Positions 21,975 to 34,644 of a stretch of 64,000 nucleotides of DNA are shown piece by piece (position 1 is the stretch's first letter; every line of letters starts with the position of its first letter). Source of the DNA: Zarea fungicola. Taxonomy: Eukaryota > Ascomycota > Sordariomycetes > Hypocreales > Cordycipitaceae. The DNA lies in contig FWCC01000268.1 in assembly GCA_900169235.1 (NCBI GenBank), positions 149,341-213,340 of the forward strand, written 5' to 3'. Under the pieces are notes generated by a model that ran no database searches, was not told the origin of the DNA, and saw only the letters and a program-made list of their open reading frames with translations. A program made the position numbers and the translations under genes.

Positions 21975-23452
21975 TCAAATCGAAAATGTTTCTCCCATTA
22001 CATAAAACTGGCTTCCAAATTCGACCAAACTCCCTGTGTCGCCCCTATATGGATTCCCTCTACTTTCCGTGGTCAAACTATTAAAGCCATAGCTGCTTAA
22101 ATTCCCTGTGCCAGATTGAAATCCAGTCGCCAATGCGTCGTAGTCGATCTGAATAATTGGAGGTGTTCCCTTAGTCTGTGCTATGTCATCACTCTCGTCC
22201 AAAACAACTTCATGATCTGGAAAGCGGAGATCTTCGCCGAGGCAAATCAAATCCGATGAATCCAACAATAACGCATGGTCCGTTACTCTTTGCATCATTT
22301 CGTCCCTCATCTCGTCTGAACGAACAGCTATCCTGGGTGCGGGCACACTCGGAGGTTTAACCTGTGAGATAATGGCACTCCACACACGCTGCCCAATGCT
22401 TTCCACCGCCAGCCCATTACCTATAAGAGCATCAACCTTTCTCCTTAATCTCGGTGATTGAGCTTGTTGCATTGCCGTCACTGCATTTGCAACCACATCA
22501 ATGTGCTGTGCTCGCTCTGATATAGACTATATCAAATTTAGCCTCGTTTATGCTGTTCCGTTATCGACCCATGCCTACCTTGACATATGGCACATTCAAC
22601 ACCGCCGGTGCTATTTTCACAAGCGCCTGTGCCGTACTATTTTGTCTTATTTTGACGTCGGCAAAGTGTCGGGTCGAACCTGTGACGAGTGCCGTGAGCG
22701 CTGCCCGTACCAGTATTTCAATACTGTGTCCAGGGACCTGTGCAGCAGACCCAATAGTATCTCTTCTTTCATTTTGCGGCAAGTCGAGCGCTCCAACAAA
22801 GTCCTGCACAGCCACTTGACCTTCTGCGTTGGGGCCACTGCTCGAGAAGAGGCCGCTCTGGGACCCGCTCACCAGACTCTCATTATCGTTCAGAGATTCG
22901 CCATGCTGTCGTCGTTTTCTCTTTCTCAAAGGCTCTGCTGCCGTCGAAATTTCCAAGCGACACTCTATGCTTTGTAGCTCAGCCTTAGCCGCGGTCGATG
23001 GACAGACCCACGAAGCCGACAAATCAGGGTGCTGGATTGAAAACTCTAGCATAGAATCGTTGGGTCCGTCACAGTATCGAACTCTTAGTTTCAATCGATT
23101 CCATATCTATACTTTTCTTAGCTGCAGACAAAAAATCGGAAGCATCTGTTCGACTATAAACAATGCTCTCACGTACGTCGCAACCCTCAATGCAGTTCAC
23201 CATTGCTTGCTTCTCCAAACGTTGTCCAGATATACGACCGAGTAAATGGATCGATACTCTTAGCCTGCAGGCAGGTGCCGGTACAATCCACACGTGGTCT
23301 CCATCTCGTTGTCGTAAAACATCATCAATGGAGGAAAAGGTGGCATTGGTCGGTGCAGTATGACTGCAGAAGCGTAGCGAGGCGCGCACATCAGCCCGCA
23401 GACCTCTTCGCTGGCTCTCGACCGCTACAATGGCTAATTGCACATTCGTCAT
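21975..23452 (-). CDS. Unrecognised protein, four-exon model possible
   Basis: Coding character is clear but the family is not recognised. The minimal model has three exons, 23452-23177, 23106-22579 and 22505-21975, giving 444 aa. The donors GTACGT and GTAGGC and acceptors TATAG and ACAG join in phase 0. Notable segments are VWIVPAPACRLRVSIHLLGR, IWNRLKLRVRYCDG and a basic RKRKRRQ that could be a nuclear localisation signal. An upstream frame starting at the ATG at 23652 (49 codons, ending KRRRLNFQHASAM) could be a first exon through the GTAGGC donor inside it. That junction is uncertain, so the start may be wrong. Confidence 0.6.
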
Positions 23453-24056
23453 TGATTGCTTGACATAGAGCAATACAAAATTCAAGGGAGGTAGTGGACA
23501 CGTAATATTTACATAGCAGATGCATGTTGAAAATTCAATCGCCTACGTTTGTTCATAGATTGCAACTGGCCACCAGATCGCTCCTTCCTCATTCGGAGGC
23601 AGCCACCAGAAGCCACACTTGCAAGTGAAGACTCATATGCAACCATGTTCATGTACTAAAAAAAATAAAATAAAAAAAATGTTTAACATAAAAATAAAAG
23701 GGTAGTTAATAGAGATGTGTTGAATAGTATGGGTCATATAATATTGTCGTAGCCAAAATAATTAAAAAGAAGAAAAAACGCCCCAGAATGATCTCGCATG
23801 TCTACATGTCATCGGTTCAATAAAGAGCATAAAATGATCATCTCAAGAGTGGCGAATATGTTAATGTGCAAAAAAGAAATTGTGAATAGAAAAAGATTGT
23901 GTGCATCGCGGCGCAGCCGCATACGGCACGATTGAGACCAATGATCGTAATCAAACGGTGCTTTGGGGGTTTGCGGGTTGTATACCGGGCTCATGGGGGA
24001 TATTCGTCGAGGACAAAGGTTTGGCCTGCCAGGACGACGCTTTGGTCCGCCAAACG
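23453..24056. other. Intergenic, with possible first exon of the unknown gene
   Basis: A/T-rich stretch near 23655-23790. The minus-strand frame from 23652 may be an extra exon of the gene at 21975-23452. Otherwise nothing is supported. Confidence 0.4.
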
Positions 24057-27000
24057 CTATTTGGCGAACCAGGGAAACTTTTTCTTGGCAGGGTCAAAGG
24101 CACCTGCAGAGTTGCCGCTTTCCAACTCGATGCTTCTTTGGTAAATCTCCTCGTCGTCTGTTGGCATTCGACATCCAAGAATAAGTTCTCTGGTGACAAT
24201 ATTCTTGGCCAGGTTTGGATAGGCCGTGCCCTGGCTCTTCATCAGTGGCAAGAGCACGTCGCCGAGAACCTCAAACTTTCTCCAGTTGACGCGATCACCG
24301 TTTGGCCCGACAAAGGTCTTGCTGCCTTCCTCTGCATTCACCAAGTCACGGAGATGGAGAGGGATAAACGGGATGCGAGGCAGTGGTGAGTTCTCCCATG
24401 CAAGTCGGTACGCTGTATGGCTTTTGTGCGTGCTCATGAGAATTACGGTACGGGCAAATCGCTTTTGTACATCGGCAGACACAAGCTGTCTAGTCTGTAC
24501 CAGGCGGTGAATCGCGATGCCATTGATGCCGGCAATCACTGCCGAGAGGCCATTGTAGTTGTTGAGCTGCCGGAGCTTAATGGCAATGTTCATAAACTTT
24601 TCCAGCATTTGCGCTCTATGCTTGGCCTTGTCGCGAAGCAGAATCAGATTGGCTACCCACTTTGCAATGTGATTGAAGTGATTAATCATGCGATTGACAT
24701 TCTTCAAACTCGTGGCCTTTTCCTTTTGCGTGGTCGATAAGCTGACGTAGCGAACAAAGTCTCGGATACGGATAGAGGAGAAGAGGATCCAGTCGATTCG
24801 AGTCAGCTCATCGGCAATCTCATCGTCGGACAGGTCAATAAAAATGTGATAGCGATTTTTGTTCATGGGATGTAGATCTGCAGGTTCAAGGGACATGGCT
24901 TCGCGCTCGTATTCGTCATATGAGTGGAACTGAATTTGTGCGCCTGGTTGGCCGGCAAAGTCGGGAGGCCCAGGTGCATCCAGGCTGCTATCGCCGTCGT
25001 CATCCATATTCACCATACCAATGCTTGCTGAAAGCTCGCTCATTTCTTTGGAAAGTCTCTCGTCATCTGATTCTGACCCGGTTTGGTCGGTAGTGGCCCA
25101 GCCAGTGTCATCATCCTCCATGGTACTTCGCCGCAGGCTCCGTCGCATCTGCTGGGAAGCAATTGAGAATATCGGCTCGGTTGATAAGTGTTGGATAAAT
25201 TCAAATAGATTTCTTCTTGTGGAGACCTTTGCAAAGTCGCCTGGGTACAAAGAAACCCATTTTGCAACGACTTCAATGATGCGCAGTTGCGTGGCAGTTT
25301 TGGAGAGATAGTGCGCCGACTTGTCATCTCGCACGCGATCAAGGCGTGCTAGAATAGAGGAGAAGAGCTCGGTTGGCGTGGTAAATTTACGATATAGGCA
25401 CAGGAAAATGTCTGAGAAGTTTATGTCGGCCCTGGAGAGTCGTAGAGCAATAAGGCGATCAACTAGCTCGTCGAGTGGAACGCCGGTAATCTTGGGCTGT
25501 TTCTCGACAATGCTTTCATCGCTCCGTTGGAGTATAGGGGTATCGTCAGAATATGTTTGACCCTCACTGTCTGATTCCTCTACGTCCAAAAAGTAATCGG
25601 TGCCAGGCTTGTCAGCTCGATATGCCTGCCCCGAGTTCTTTGATGCTCTGGCTCGGTAGCTGTCGCTGGGTTGCGTGCCAAGCCCTTTGAGGGCAGATAG
25701 TTCGGAACTAGCACGACTGTGTTTGCTTTGCTGGCTAATAGGGCGGCCAGCCGACGTATCTGGGGCTTCCAAGTTGACTGCGGATTGTGCTCGCCGCCGA
25801 GGGGCAGTCTCGCTATGTTCTTTATTTGGCGGTGTTAGAGCAAACAACGACTCAATGGGGCAGATATTATCTTTACCTTTTCTATGGGCAATGGCTGCCT
25901 TTAGGATGGTTTGGAGACAAGCCCTTGATACGTCGGCCTTGTCGGCAGATACTTTATATGTGCCGATGCAGGACTTGAAGACTTTGTGGCTAGCTACACC
26001 ATCTGCATCGACTTCCCAATCGTCTTCGTCATCTTCACACTTACAAGCCACCAGGGCAGACGGTAGATTGGCATTCGTGATGGCAGCTGTAGCTTGGTTA
26101 GCAGCTGCAGAAATAATGTACATTTCGGAGCAAGAAGTATTGGACAACATACTCATTGCCTGTGGAAGAGGGCGAATCGATTCCGGATTTGTGACATCAT
26201 AGAGCAAGAGAGCAGCATCTGGACGAGGTACGATGTGGCCATTTATTTGCTTTGGCCATTGTATTGTTTGTGACGAGGCAGTCTGGTCAAAGTTTTCGAG
26301 GTCAAGCTCAAAGAGCGAGACACCATGGGTTACATTGTCCACCACAAGCCGTACGCTAGCAGAGCTTGCTATGGGCGGCCTGGAGAGACCAAGGACTTTT
26401 TGAATAAAGGTTGACTTGCCGGCGCCGGCAGAGCCAATGACGGCGATTGTGTAGCTTTCCATGGTGGAAACAGCGTGGGTCTACATGCGACAAAAGAGAA
26501 GAGCGTTAGCTTTGCAAGTGGGCAAATGTCTCAAAGTAGCCCTGCGGGAGCCGTTGCCGCCGTGTTGCGCGCATCGTGCGATGCCCGACGACGGCTTGGT
26601 AGAATCGATGGGCAGATAGCTGCGCGCAGCCGTAGCCGATGAGGCTCCCGGGGGAAGTCCTTCGACATGTGCGACAAATTTTGTCGACACGCCAGTTGCA
26701 GATTGCGGGTGTGATGCCAGGCAGCACGGCGGCACAACGACAGGGGCAGTTTGAATATACGTACCATATACGGCGACGGGTTTATGGTAAGGGATTCTCG
26801 ACGAGGGGGAGGCCAGCGCGGGCTGGCGGCGCTTTCATCGCCACCGTAATGGTGGTCGGCAGCCGTGTGCGGGGAGGAGGCACGCTCAAGACGGGAGAAG
26901 GAGAGGGATTCGGGGTTTGAGGTTGAGTCGTAATCGTAGCGCAGGAAGAAGGGGTCCTCAAGGATGGATATAAAGGATTCGCGATTGGCCGGGTCAGGGC

Positions 27001-27463
27001 CAGGACCATCGGTCGCAAGATAGGCAGTCGTAGGCGTGAAGGCGCGCGAGGATGCGGTGGTGGTTGTAGCGGCGGCCGAGGCCAGCGTTGTTGTGTATGA
27101 TGCGGCCGGCAAAGGAGGCTCGATGGCGGTGCTGGTGGTGGTGGTGCGACTGGAGGTTGGAGGCGCAGAGTTGCGAAGCAAGGTGATTGCCGATGCAGAT
27201 GCGCGAGGCGAATTGGGCTCCCTGGTGTGATAAAACGAGGAGGATGAGGATGCGGATGGCCGAGGAGGCGGCGGTGCAGGGTGACCCCTGCTTGCTGAGG
27301 AGCGACGACGCTTAGGAGTATCGGCCGTTTCGCTGGGCGTCGATGTGCGTCGGCCCGCAGAGTGCGTCTTCAAGGGTGCCTGTAGTGGTGGCGGTTGTGC
27401 GCTACTTGGGGGAGCTGGCTGGTGAGTTTCATGAGTTGTTCCATAATCGGAGGAGGGCATCAT
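24057..27463 (-). CDS. RasGEF (Cdc25-type) with N-terminal GTPase-like domain
   Basis: Predicted 1040-aa guanine-nucleotide exchange factor for a Ras-family GTPase. Exon 1 (27463-26765) encodes a Pro/Ser/Thr-rich low-complexity region. Exon 2 (26480-24057) carries the domains, and the 284-nt intron joins phase 0 to phase 0. A P-loop GSAGAGKST lies at 249-257 in a Ras-like fold segment. That domain's later GTPase motifs are weak: there is no clear DxxG, and ACKCED stands where NKxD belongs. RasGEF-N is at ~564-684 and the catalytic RasGEF domain at ~787-1030, with the typical LRQLNNYNGLSAVIAGIN block. A shorter start at the Met before ESYTIAVIG is possible, but exon 1 is long and in phase. It probably acts at the plasma membrane or endomembranes in morphogenesis. 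Confidence 0.88.
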
Positions 27464-30400
27464 TCATTTCGCGCAGCCCGGGGCCGGGAACGGGGAGTTG
27501 CGTGTGAGAGGAGAGATTTTTGTTGGAGGGGGAGGGGGCAATGGCAGGAGGAGGGGAGAAGGGCGTTGAGGGGTTCTTCCAGAGCGCGAGGCAGTGGCAG
27601 GAAGAGAGAGAGAGCCACGGGAACCTGTAACGACGCGCGACAAGGCACCAAAGGCGCAGATGAACTTGTTAAGGAGGCAGCGCTGGTATTCTGAGGGCTT
27701 GATTCCTTTTTAAGAAGTGTAGCGACCGCCTCCAGGGTCCATTAATTGACTTTAATAGTTGGGGGCGCCGCCATCCAGTGCGCGTTTTCCCCTCCTAGGT
27801 ATCAGCCATGTAGGGATTCGCCCGCAGCCTATGCAGGTAGGAAGTAGGCTGTAAATTGCAGCATCATATCCAGATATACATGCATATGTGTGTGCATACA
27901 ATGGAAATGCATAAAGAATCTGGGACAGGAGGAAAAGTGGCAGCGTCCTTGCAAAATCCCTGCGGAGACACACAAGCCGTAGACAAGACAACGGGGCAGC
28001 AAGCAGAGTGTGCAGTGACCAGAAGAGATTGGGGAAAAAGACATCATTTGACCTACCTATGTTCTGCTATCGTTGCTGGTTTTTTTTACTCTCTTTTCCA
28101 ACATGAATTCTTATTTGTCAACGTCTCGTCTCGTGTCGCAAAATATGCAGTACCAGTACAAGCTCAGCTCGGTGTAGAACTCGGGGACCGGGAGGAGTAG
28201 TGGAAATGGCAGCCGCGTGCGCAAACGTCGCAGATCTGACTGACGGCAAACGTTTGCGGGAATTTGGAATATCCGTGGCGTGGTAACTCCCAATTGCGAT
28301 GCCGATCATGCAAACCGCAGCAGATCAAATCAAATACGTGGCGCGCGCGAGGATTTTTGTTGCAGCAGTACTCGGCGGAGGTAGACAGCCGGAACCTGTG
28401 GGTAGCAGAAGCTGGCTGTCACTACCTTACAGCAAGTTCCAGCAAGTTCCAAGTCACCGGTTATATACCAACACTGGGTCGTTGAACAAAAGTAAAAGTG
28501 GACACGATTAGGACATGAATGCAAAGTACGGATTACAGCAGCCAAAAAAGAAGGAGCATGGAAAAAAGCAAATTATGTTAAACCAAAGACGCCAAAAGAG
28601 GGCATGCCAAAGATGTTGAAATACAAGGTACCCCCTGCAGTCCAGTCCTGGCAGGCTCAGCCTACAGACTTTAGAAGCATAGCAGCCCCCAGCAGACCCC
28701 GGCAGGCTGCCCCTCTCTACAAGGACCCCGTGTGAGTTAGTACCCTCGACAAGGCTATGATCCTCAGCGACATCCGCTGTGCCCCCGGTCGGCATCAGAT
28801 GAATTGCCATTGAAAATGATAAGGCGAGCATTTCAACATATTACACCTTGTGCCATTGGCAGATGTACATATTTATCTGTGCGTGGGTGTGTTTGTGTGT
28901 ATCAATCCCCTTCTTTTCCGCCTGGGTCGGCTCCGAGCTGCCTGCCATGTGTCGTGGCTGCTATCAGCCGGCTTCAATGCAGAGAGCATAAAACCCACCC
29001 TGAGCTCATTACATGTAGTAACGGTGCAGGGACTGGGCCACGGCAATTCAATCCCATCATGCCATAAAATCCCTCTCATTCTACAGCTGTTGAAAAAATT
29101 AAATGCCGTCTTCCGGTGCATTGGGACACGCCGAAAAATAAAGCGTATCAGCCCCATTACCCCCTAATCATCGTCCCGGCTGCCAGCCCATTTACAAGGG
29201 TACGGCTTGGCTGCTCCCGGCGACCCCAGCCGAGGCACCACTTGCATTGACAAGCGATCACAGGAAGCGCCCACAGACGTGGCCAGGGGTCATCAAAAAG
29301 TTTTTTACATTCAATCATGTAGTTATAGCCTCAAATCTATGTGGAAATATCCCGCACGTATACATCGGGGCCCGTACAGTGTCTCATTTCCGAGTGAGCA
29401 GCCAGCGGCGATGCCACAAAATTGATTGAAAATACTCTGACGCGTGATTGACTTGACCAGTGTTTACTGGTACCTCATCAAGTTCACATGTATGAATTGC
29501 ACATGTACGGAATATGGAGGGAGTATGCCTCCGACAATGGTGAAAAAGGAAAAGAATACAAGAGAAGCAACGTACGGGTAAAACATGGCTCACAGCTCGT
29601 TTGTGAATACCCAAAAAAAAAAAAAAAGGCGAGACAGGTTAGCTTCTGACAAGTTAGTAATAAATGTGATATGTGACAACTACCATTGCTTAACTATTAG
29701 TTAGTAGGAGTGCGGCGGCGGCCCGCGTGTATGACGGCCCAACGCCTGGGCTCGTCGCGGACTCTGTGGATCCTCTTGCTACCCGATACGACTTGATAAC
29801 TTTCTGACTTGCATTAGGAATAGTAATAACTGCCTCAACGACCGCTCAGCAGGATAAAGAGGTTCGGATCCGAGTCAATTAGCACTCGAAAGAGGAGATG
29901 TAGTTTTTTTTTTGTTAAATAAAACTAGAGACAGTTTTGAATCTGTCGTAGGAGACCCTGCCAGGGCTTACAGCTGGAGACAACTAAACTGTATATTGGC
30001 TTACTGGTAGTCTACACGCGTCCACCCGTTCACTGCCAGCCTGATTCTTCTACTGGCGTGTTCTATTTTAGAATAATTATTTACATCTATCCTCATACCA
30101 TCTCTTTTTGGCACCCATGCACTTTAAGAAGCGACTTCCTCAGTCCTCATTCATCCTGGTAGTCATATCTCTCGTCTGAATCAATTGGTCCAACTGACCA
30201 TGTTACACTCATTCTAGCCCATTGGTTCCATGCAGCCGCATGATCAAAGCTCCAGCAGCTAGCTAAGGTAGTTAGCTCAGGTTGGCTCAAGTAGGTAGTC
30301 AGTGCCAAGCTTGCACTTGGAAGTTTAAAAAGAACAGCTCGGCAGGCTCCGTGCCGACGGCCTAGCCCGGAAAGCTACAATACTTAGTAAAACATGTAAT

Positions 30401-33241
30401 TGGCTCGCTCAATTCAACCCCAATCTTTTCTTCGCCTCTTCTTTCATCATTCATTTGGAATGACGTCCGTTGTGAGCACCGGCCAAAGCCGAGCTGTCTA
30501 CCAAATTCAAGGGCGATCCACTCGCACAGTTGGACTTGCGCCGTGATGGTGCCAGCCTGCCAGGTGGGTGACATTCCCACCTCGGGTAGAGTTTGTAGTA
30601 GGCTTCGACACCCCTCATAGTTGCTTGCATGGCATTGTCCGGAGAACGAAGTTGGCCGGCTTTGAAGAAAAAATGGCTCAGGCAGTCTGCGCACGAACAT
30701 TGCTGTCCGCAGGCTGCTCTTGTGCTCGGTAGTAAGCTACAATCTCCCCTAAAAGCATGTGTTAACCATCGTAAAAGAGAGCACTCTTGTAAGAATTGGG
30801 TAATGATGAGGCTCGGTCAACGGCACCGCCGAGACCATTGGCCATGGCACAGACGGTTGTGCCGAGAAGCTCACTAAAATCAATCACGTTGTCAACCGTA
30901 ATGGGCGTTCAGGTTGGCACAGCATGTGCAACTGTGCTGGGCATTGGTAAACCGCATATCTTAGTACCAAAGCAAGCTAATCATAAAGAGCTGTGGGCAG
31001 GGTAATAAAGCCAACTAGTTACAGGTAAATTATTGGTAGTGATTCTGTGAACCTTTCCTTTACTTCCAGCGGGATGCTCGCCACCGCCTCGCCTAATAGG
31101 GGAACGCGAGGGTAAGGATTATGCTAGTAAATCGCACTGTCGAAGCTAAAACTGTGCCACCCACACAGCAACGGTCGAGGCCAACCCAGTAACATTGAGT
31201 TGGAGCCGTGCGCGTGTTAGTTACTCTCCAGATCAATTTGAAATGACCTTCTGCTAGACAGCGGCTATCCTTCGCCGCAGCAGCTAGTAGTACTGAGAAA
31301 GACTTACTTGATCGGGGAGAGCGAACAGCTTGAGAAGAAATTGTACCCGCTACCCCTCATCTTGGCTACTCATCTCAGTGTTTATCAGTTGCCGCGCATG
31401 AGACGGTGGGGGAGACCACTCGCATGAGCTTCGTTGAGCAGGGTCTCAACGATACTTACTCATCCCCGTGACCCTTTGCCATATGTCTTGAGTTTACGGA
31501 CGTACCCTCGAATCACATTAGTGTCTCTCACTATTGTTGTCATTTTGTTATTCCCCGCAATTTGTCGCCTTGCTCGAACTTGTAGTTAGATGCGAGTAAG
31601 TAACGGCTACCAGTAGAATGTAGGCAAACCCTTGTCGGGCTGCATCTCCAACAACCACATGACCTAGTTTCGAGTCAAAGAACGCGCTATTTTTTTGCGC
31701 CGCAAATCGACCCAATCTGCTAAAGAAACTACTGATTTTGGGGCTTGGCAGGCTGGGGCCTCGTCGGCCGCCACCGAGCCACAAAACCACTATAAAACTA
31801 GCCTGTATATTCAGTCTGGGTCAAATTAAATGAAGGAAACTCACAGTAATAAAATCCACCAAGATTAATATTTATCGTTAATGTTAATATATATATAATG
31901 TGATAAACACACTAACATTGGACCATCCACAGCCAATACTACAATGCGTTACTATCTGCCTATCGACCGCCACTTTCAGGCCGCCCTCTTTCAGAGTAAA
32001 GAGGGGTTGAGAGCAGCAATACCTGCCGAGTACAATCAAGGTAGAGTAGTTAAGTACGGAGTAGTAGCTAGTTGAATAATAAAAAGACGCTGGACAGGTC
32101 ATCGCAGACAAGAAAACGACGTGTTAGAAAAAGCGGCAACCAACCCCACGGTTTGCAGGCCACAATCTCAGTTCACCTCCCTTCACTACGCAGATTTACG
32201 CTACGCTAGTCAATCCGTCTCCGCCCAAACTATCAGCAAGCTGCTAACTAACAGCACCAAGATGGATGCTAACTAACTAGTAGTTATCCAATGCTGGCCC
32301 CAAGCTGGCCCTGTCATGGCCACTTGGTGGCTTTAGGCCCGGGCACGGCGGATCGGCATGATCGTTTGCCAAAAGCGGTCGTTCTGAACCGTGATCCAAG
32401 CTCCCCCCCATCGTACAAGTTGCTTGTTCCTGTCCTGTGGTTCCCAAACTTCCTCCCGAGAAAGAGCTCATTTACACCTTCTTGCGGTTGAGTTCACTGT
32501 GTTTGAATCTCCCTTTTGTTTGCCTTCATCATTCGAGTTGTACCTTCAGGCTACAACTCGATGCCTCTCAATAGGTTTCATTCAACTACGCCCTTGAAAG
32601 TGTTTACATGACATCCTCAACTTGGCAGCTTGGCCCCTCCCCCAGCTATATTAAGGCCCCAACCCTCTTCTCCCTGCCTCTGCTTTCCCCGCAAAGGTCC
32701 ATTTGAGTTCACATTGAAAAACCCCGGCACCGCCCAATCTTCTTTTATTGGCGTCAAACTCACTGCTCTCATTTTATTACCTCCTTTAAAATCCCAATCT
32801 GTCTTTTGGTCACCGGAGGCAACATTCATTTAGCTTTAAAGTGTCCGTGGCTTTTGACTGCCAAGGGAGACGATATTCCCCTCCAGTTTTCCAAGATACA
32901 CGACACGAACAGTCGCAAATTGACCACAAGACTCTGCGTCCATTCCCTACGTGACACTTGCTCGCCAAGTCACATGGCAGCACTCGTGTGTTTTGTTTGA
33001 CTCCAAGACATCAACACAAGTATAGTCAGCACCAATAACGAAAGCATAGCTCCAGCTCACTTCAGCGGTCCGACATTCATAATTGCTGTAATATCGATCC
33101 AGGCCGCCTCAACCACCACCCTCCTCCATATGAATGTGCAGGAATAACGCTCCCTCATTCATAAACAAGATACATTCGGCATCAGACGAGCTATTTCTCC
33201 TCGGGTTTTCTTGGATACGAAATATAAAGACACCAAATATC
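27464..33241. other. 5.8-kb stretch without a supported gene
   Basis: Both strands were read. Only short open frames without motifs are present. Minor structure includes a tandem AGCAAGTTCC pair near 28431-28451 and an A15 run near 29612. AGGTAG/AGCTAG-rich words near 30258-30300 are of a kind often seen between genes in these fungi. The left end is the 5' flank of the RasGEF gene and the right end that of the gene at 33242. Non-coding transcripts or long leaders are possible but unsupported. Confidence 0.45.
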
Positions 33242-34387
33242 ATGCATTACACCATGAACTACGCCTACGACTTCAAAGCAACCCAGCTAGTCCACCGTCC
33301 CGCCAGAAGTAGCAATGCCAACGTGAAGCCACCAAAGCCCAAGACCGCGCCGCAACGACGGGCATTGGATCCGGAAGACCTGACCAGGCGTCTCCAAATT
33401 GTCATTGCCGAGCGAAACGCCACGGACGAGAGGAGACGCCGGTCCCGCACCGTCGCGACGGCGACGTCGAGCAAATCCTCCCGCCCACCGGAGCGCAAAC
33501 CGACGACAGTAGCATCGCTCAGCGACAAGCACAACAAGTCCAAGGCTCCTGAGCAGCAGCGTACAGAAAACAGCCTGGCGGCGCGTTTTCGACGCCGCTC
33601 CTCCAAATGCGCTACTGCTGATGAACAGGGGAGTGCCGCCACCACCGACAACATGGCGCCGTCTGGGCCACCGTACGTCCCGCAAGTAGCCGCTGCACAG
33701 TTTGCGCGGACCACACTGGGCGAGTCGCCGCCGCCGCCAGATAAGAGCCACCACATCCACAAGCTGTCCCGGAGCGCGCTCAAATACCACCTGGGCGGCG
33801 TCAACGCCGACGCGCAGGTCGCCGCGACGGCCGCCGCCGGCATTGCCCCGATTGAGCAGGCCAGGGCGCTCCGGCGAGCCCAGTCGCAGCGCGAGAAGAA
33901 CTACGACCGCAACCAGTTTCAGTCACCAGCAGCTTCGTCTATGCCCAACGAGCTCGATGCAGCCGCGGCCGCTGCAACGGCCCCCGAGCTCGGCAAGCGC
34001 TACACGGCGGAGCAGAGCGAAGAGGAAAGGCACCTCCGTGCGTCTCGCAGGCGGAGCACGGGGAGTTTTCTGAGCCACGACCCGTCCTCCATTCCGCCGC
34101 CTCTGCAGGGTGCGGACCTGGCCGCCATCATCGAGGCGCACCGGGTGGACTGGTCCCAGAGCGACGAGGTGCCGGATCGTTGCTGCGCGGCATCGTCGCC
34201 ACCGCATCGACCCAAGTCGGCGTCTCCGCCACAGAGTCCCAAGGGCGAGTCAAAGTGGAAGTTTCGCGGCCGCCTTAATAGTCTCCACAGACACAAGGAG
34301 GAAAAGAGCCCGTCACCGCCCACCACTGACAGCGCAGAGCTCCCAAAATCGCCCATGGCATCTTTGTTTGCTCGATTCAAGAGATGA
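33242..34387 (+). CDS. Basic low-complexity protein, unknown
   Basis: Intronless 381-aa protein from the ATG beginning MHYTMNYAYDF. An in-frame upstream ATG at 33134 would add 36 residues and is less likely. The sequence is rich in Arg, Ala, Ser and Pro, mostly disordered, with several Arg clusters (DERRRRSR, RFRRRSS, ASRRRS) and an Ala-rich stretch. A more ordered portion lies around HKLSRSALKYHLGG and ADLAAIIEAHRVDWSQSDEV. The C-terminus ends MASLFARFKR, an amphipathic basic tail. No enzyme motif is seen. It could be an RNA- or membrane-associated scaffold specific to filamentous fungi; this is inference only. Confidence 0.65.
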   Translation: MHYTMNYAYDFKATQLVHRPARSSNANVKPPKPKTAPQRRALDPEDLTRRLQIVIAERNATDERRRRSRTVATATSSKSSRPPERKPTTVASLSDKHNKSKAPEQQRTENSLAARFRRRSSKCATADEQGSAATTDNMAPSGPPYVPQVAAAQFARTTLGESPPPPDKSHHIHKLSRSALKYHLGGVNADAQVAATAAAGIAPIEQARALRRAQSQREKNYDRNQFQSPAASSMPNELDAAAAAATAPELGKRYTAEQSEEERHLRASRRRSTGSFLSHDPSSIPPPLQGADLAAIIEAHRVDWSQSDEVPDRCCAASSPPHRPKSASPPQSPKGESKWKFRGRLNSLHRHKEEKSPSPPTTDSAELPKSPMASLFARFKR

Positions 34388-34644
34388 GGCGAGCGAAGAG
34401 GGAGAGAGCGCAGCGCCCGGATGCGCCATATGAAGTGAAATGATGTACATGAATAGTTGACGCAGATGAGTTGTTTTCTATTTTTTTTGCGCAATTTTCG
34501 GCGTCATGATACAATTTTATTCGATACCCCGTTAGACAAGGATCAAATCCCTGTTGAGCCAATAATCACACGCGTCTTTCTTTCCCTTTTTTTGTTTCTT
34601 CCTTTTTTTTTCTTCTTTTTTCTTTTTTTTTTCTCGCTTTTGTT

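Noticed and set aside
34530..34565. Possible tRNA end (GGATCAAATCC)
   Set aside because: The T-loop does not match on either strand and no cloverleaf can be built.
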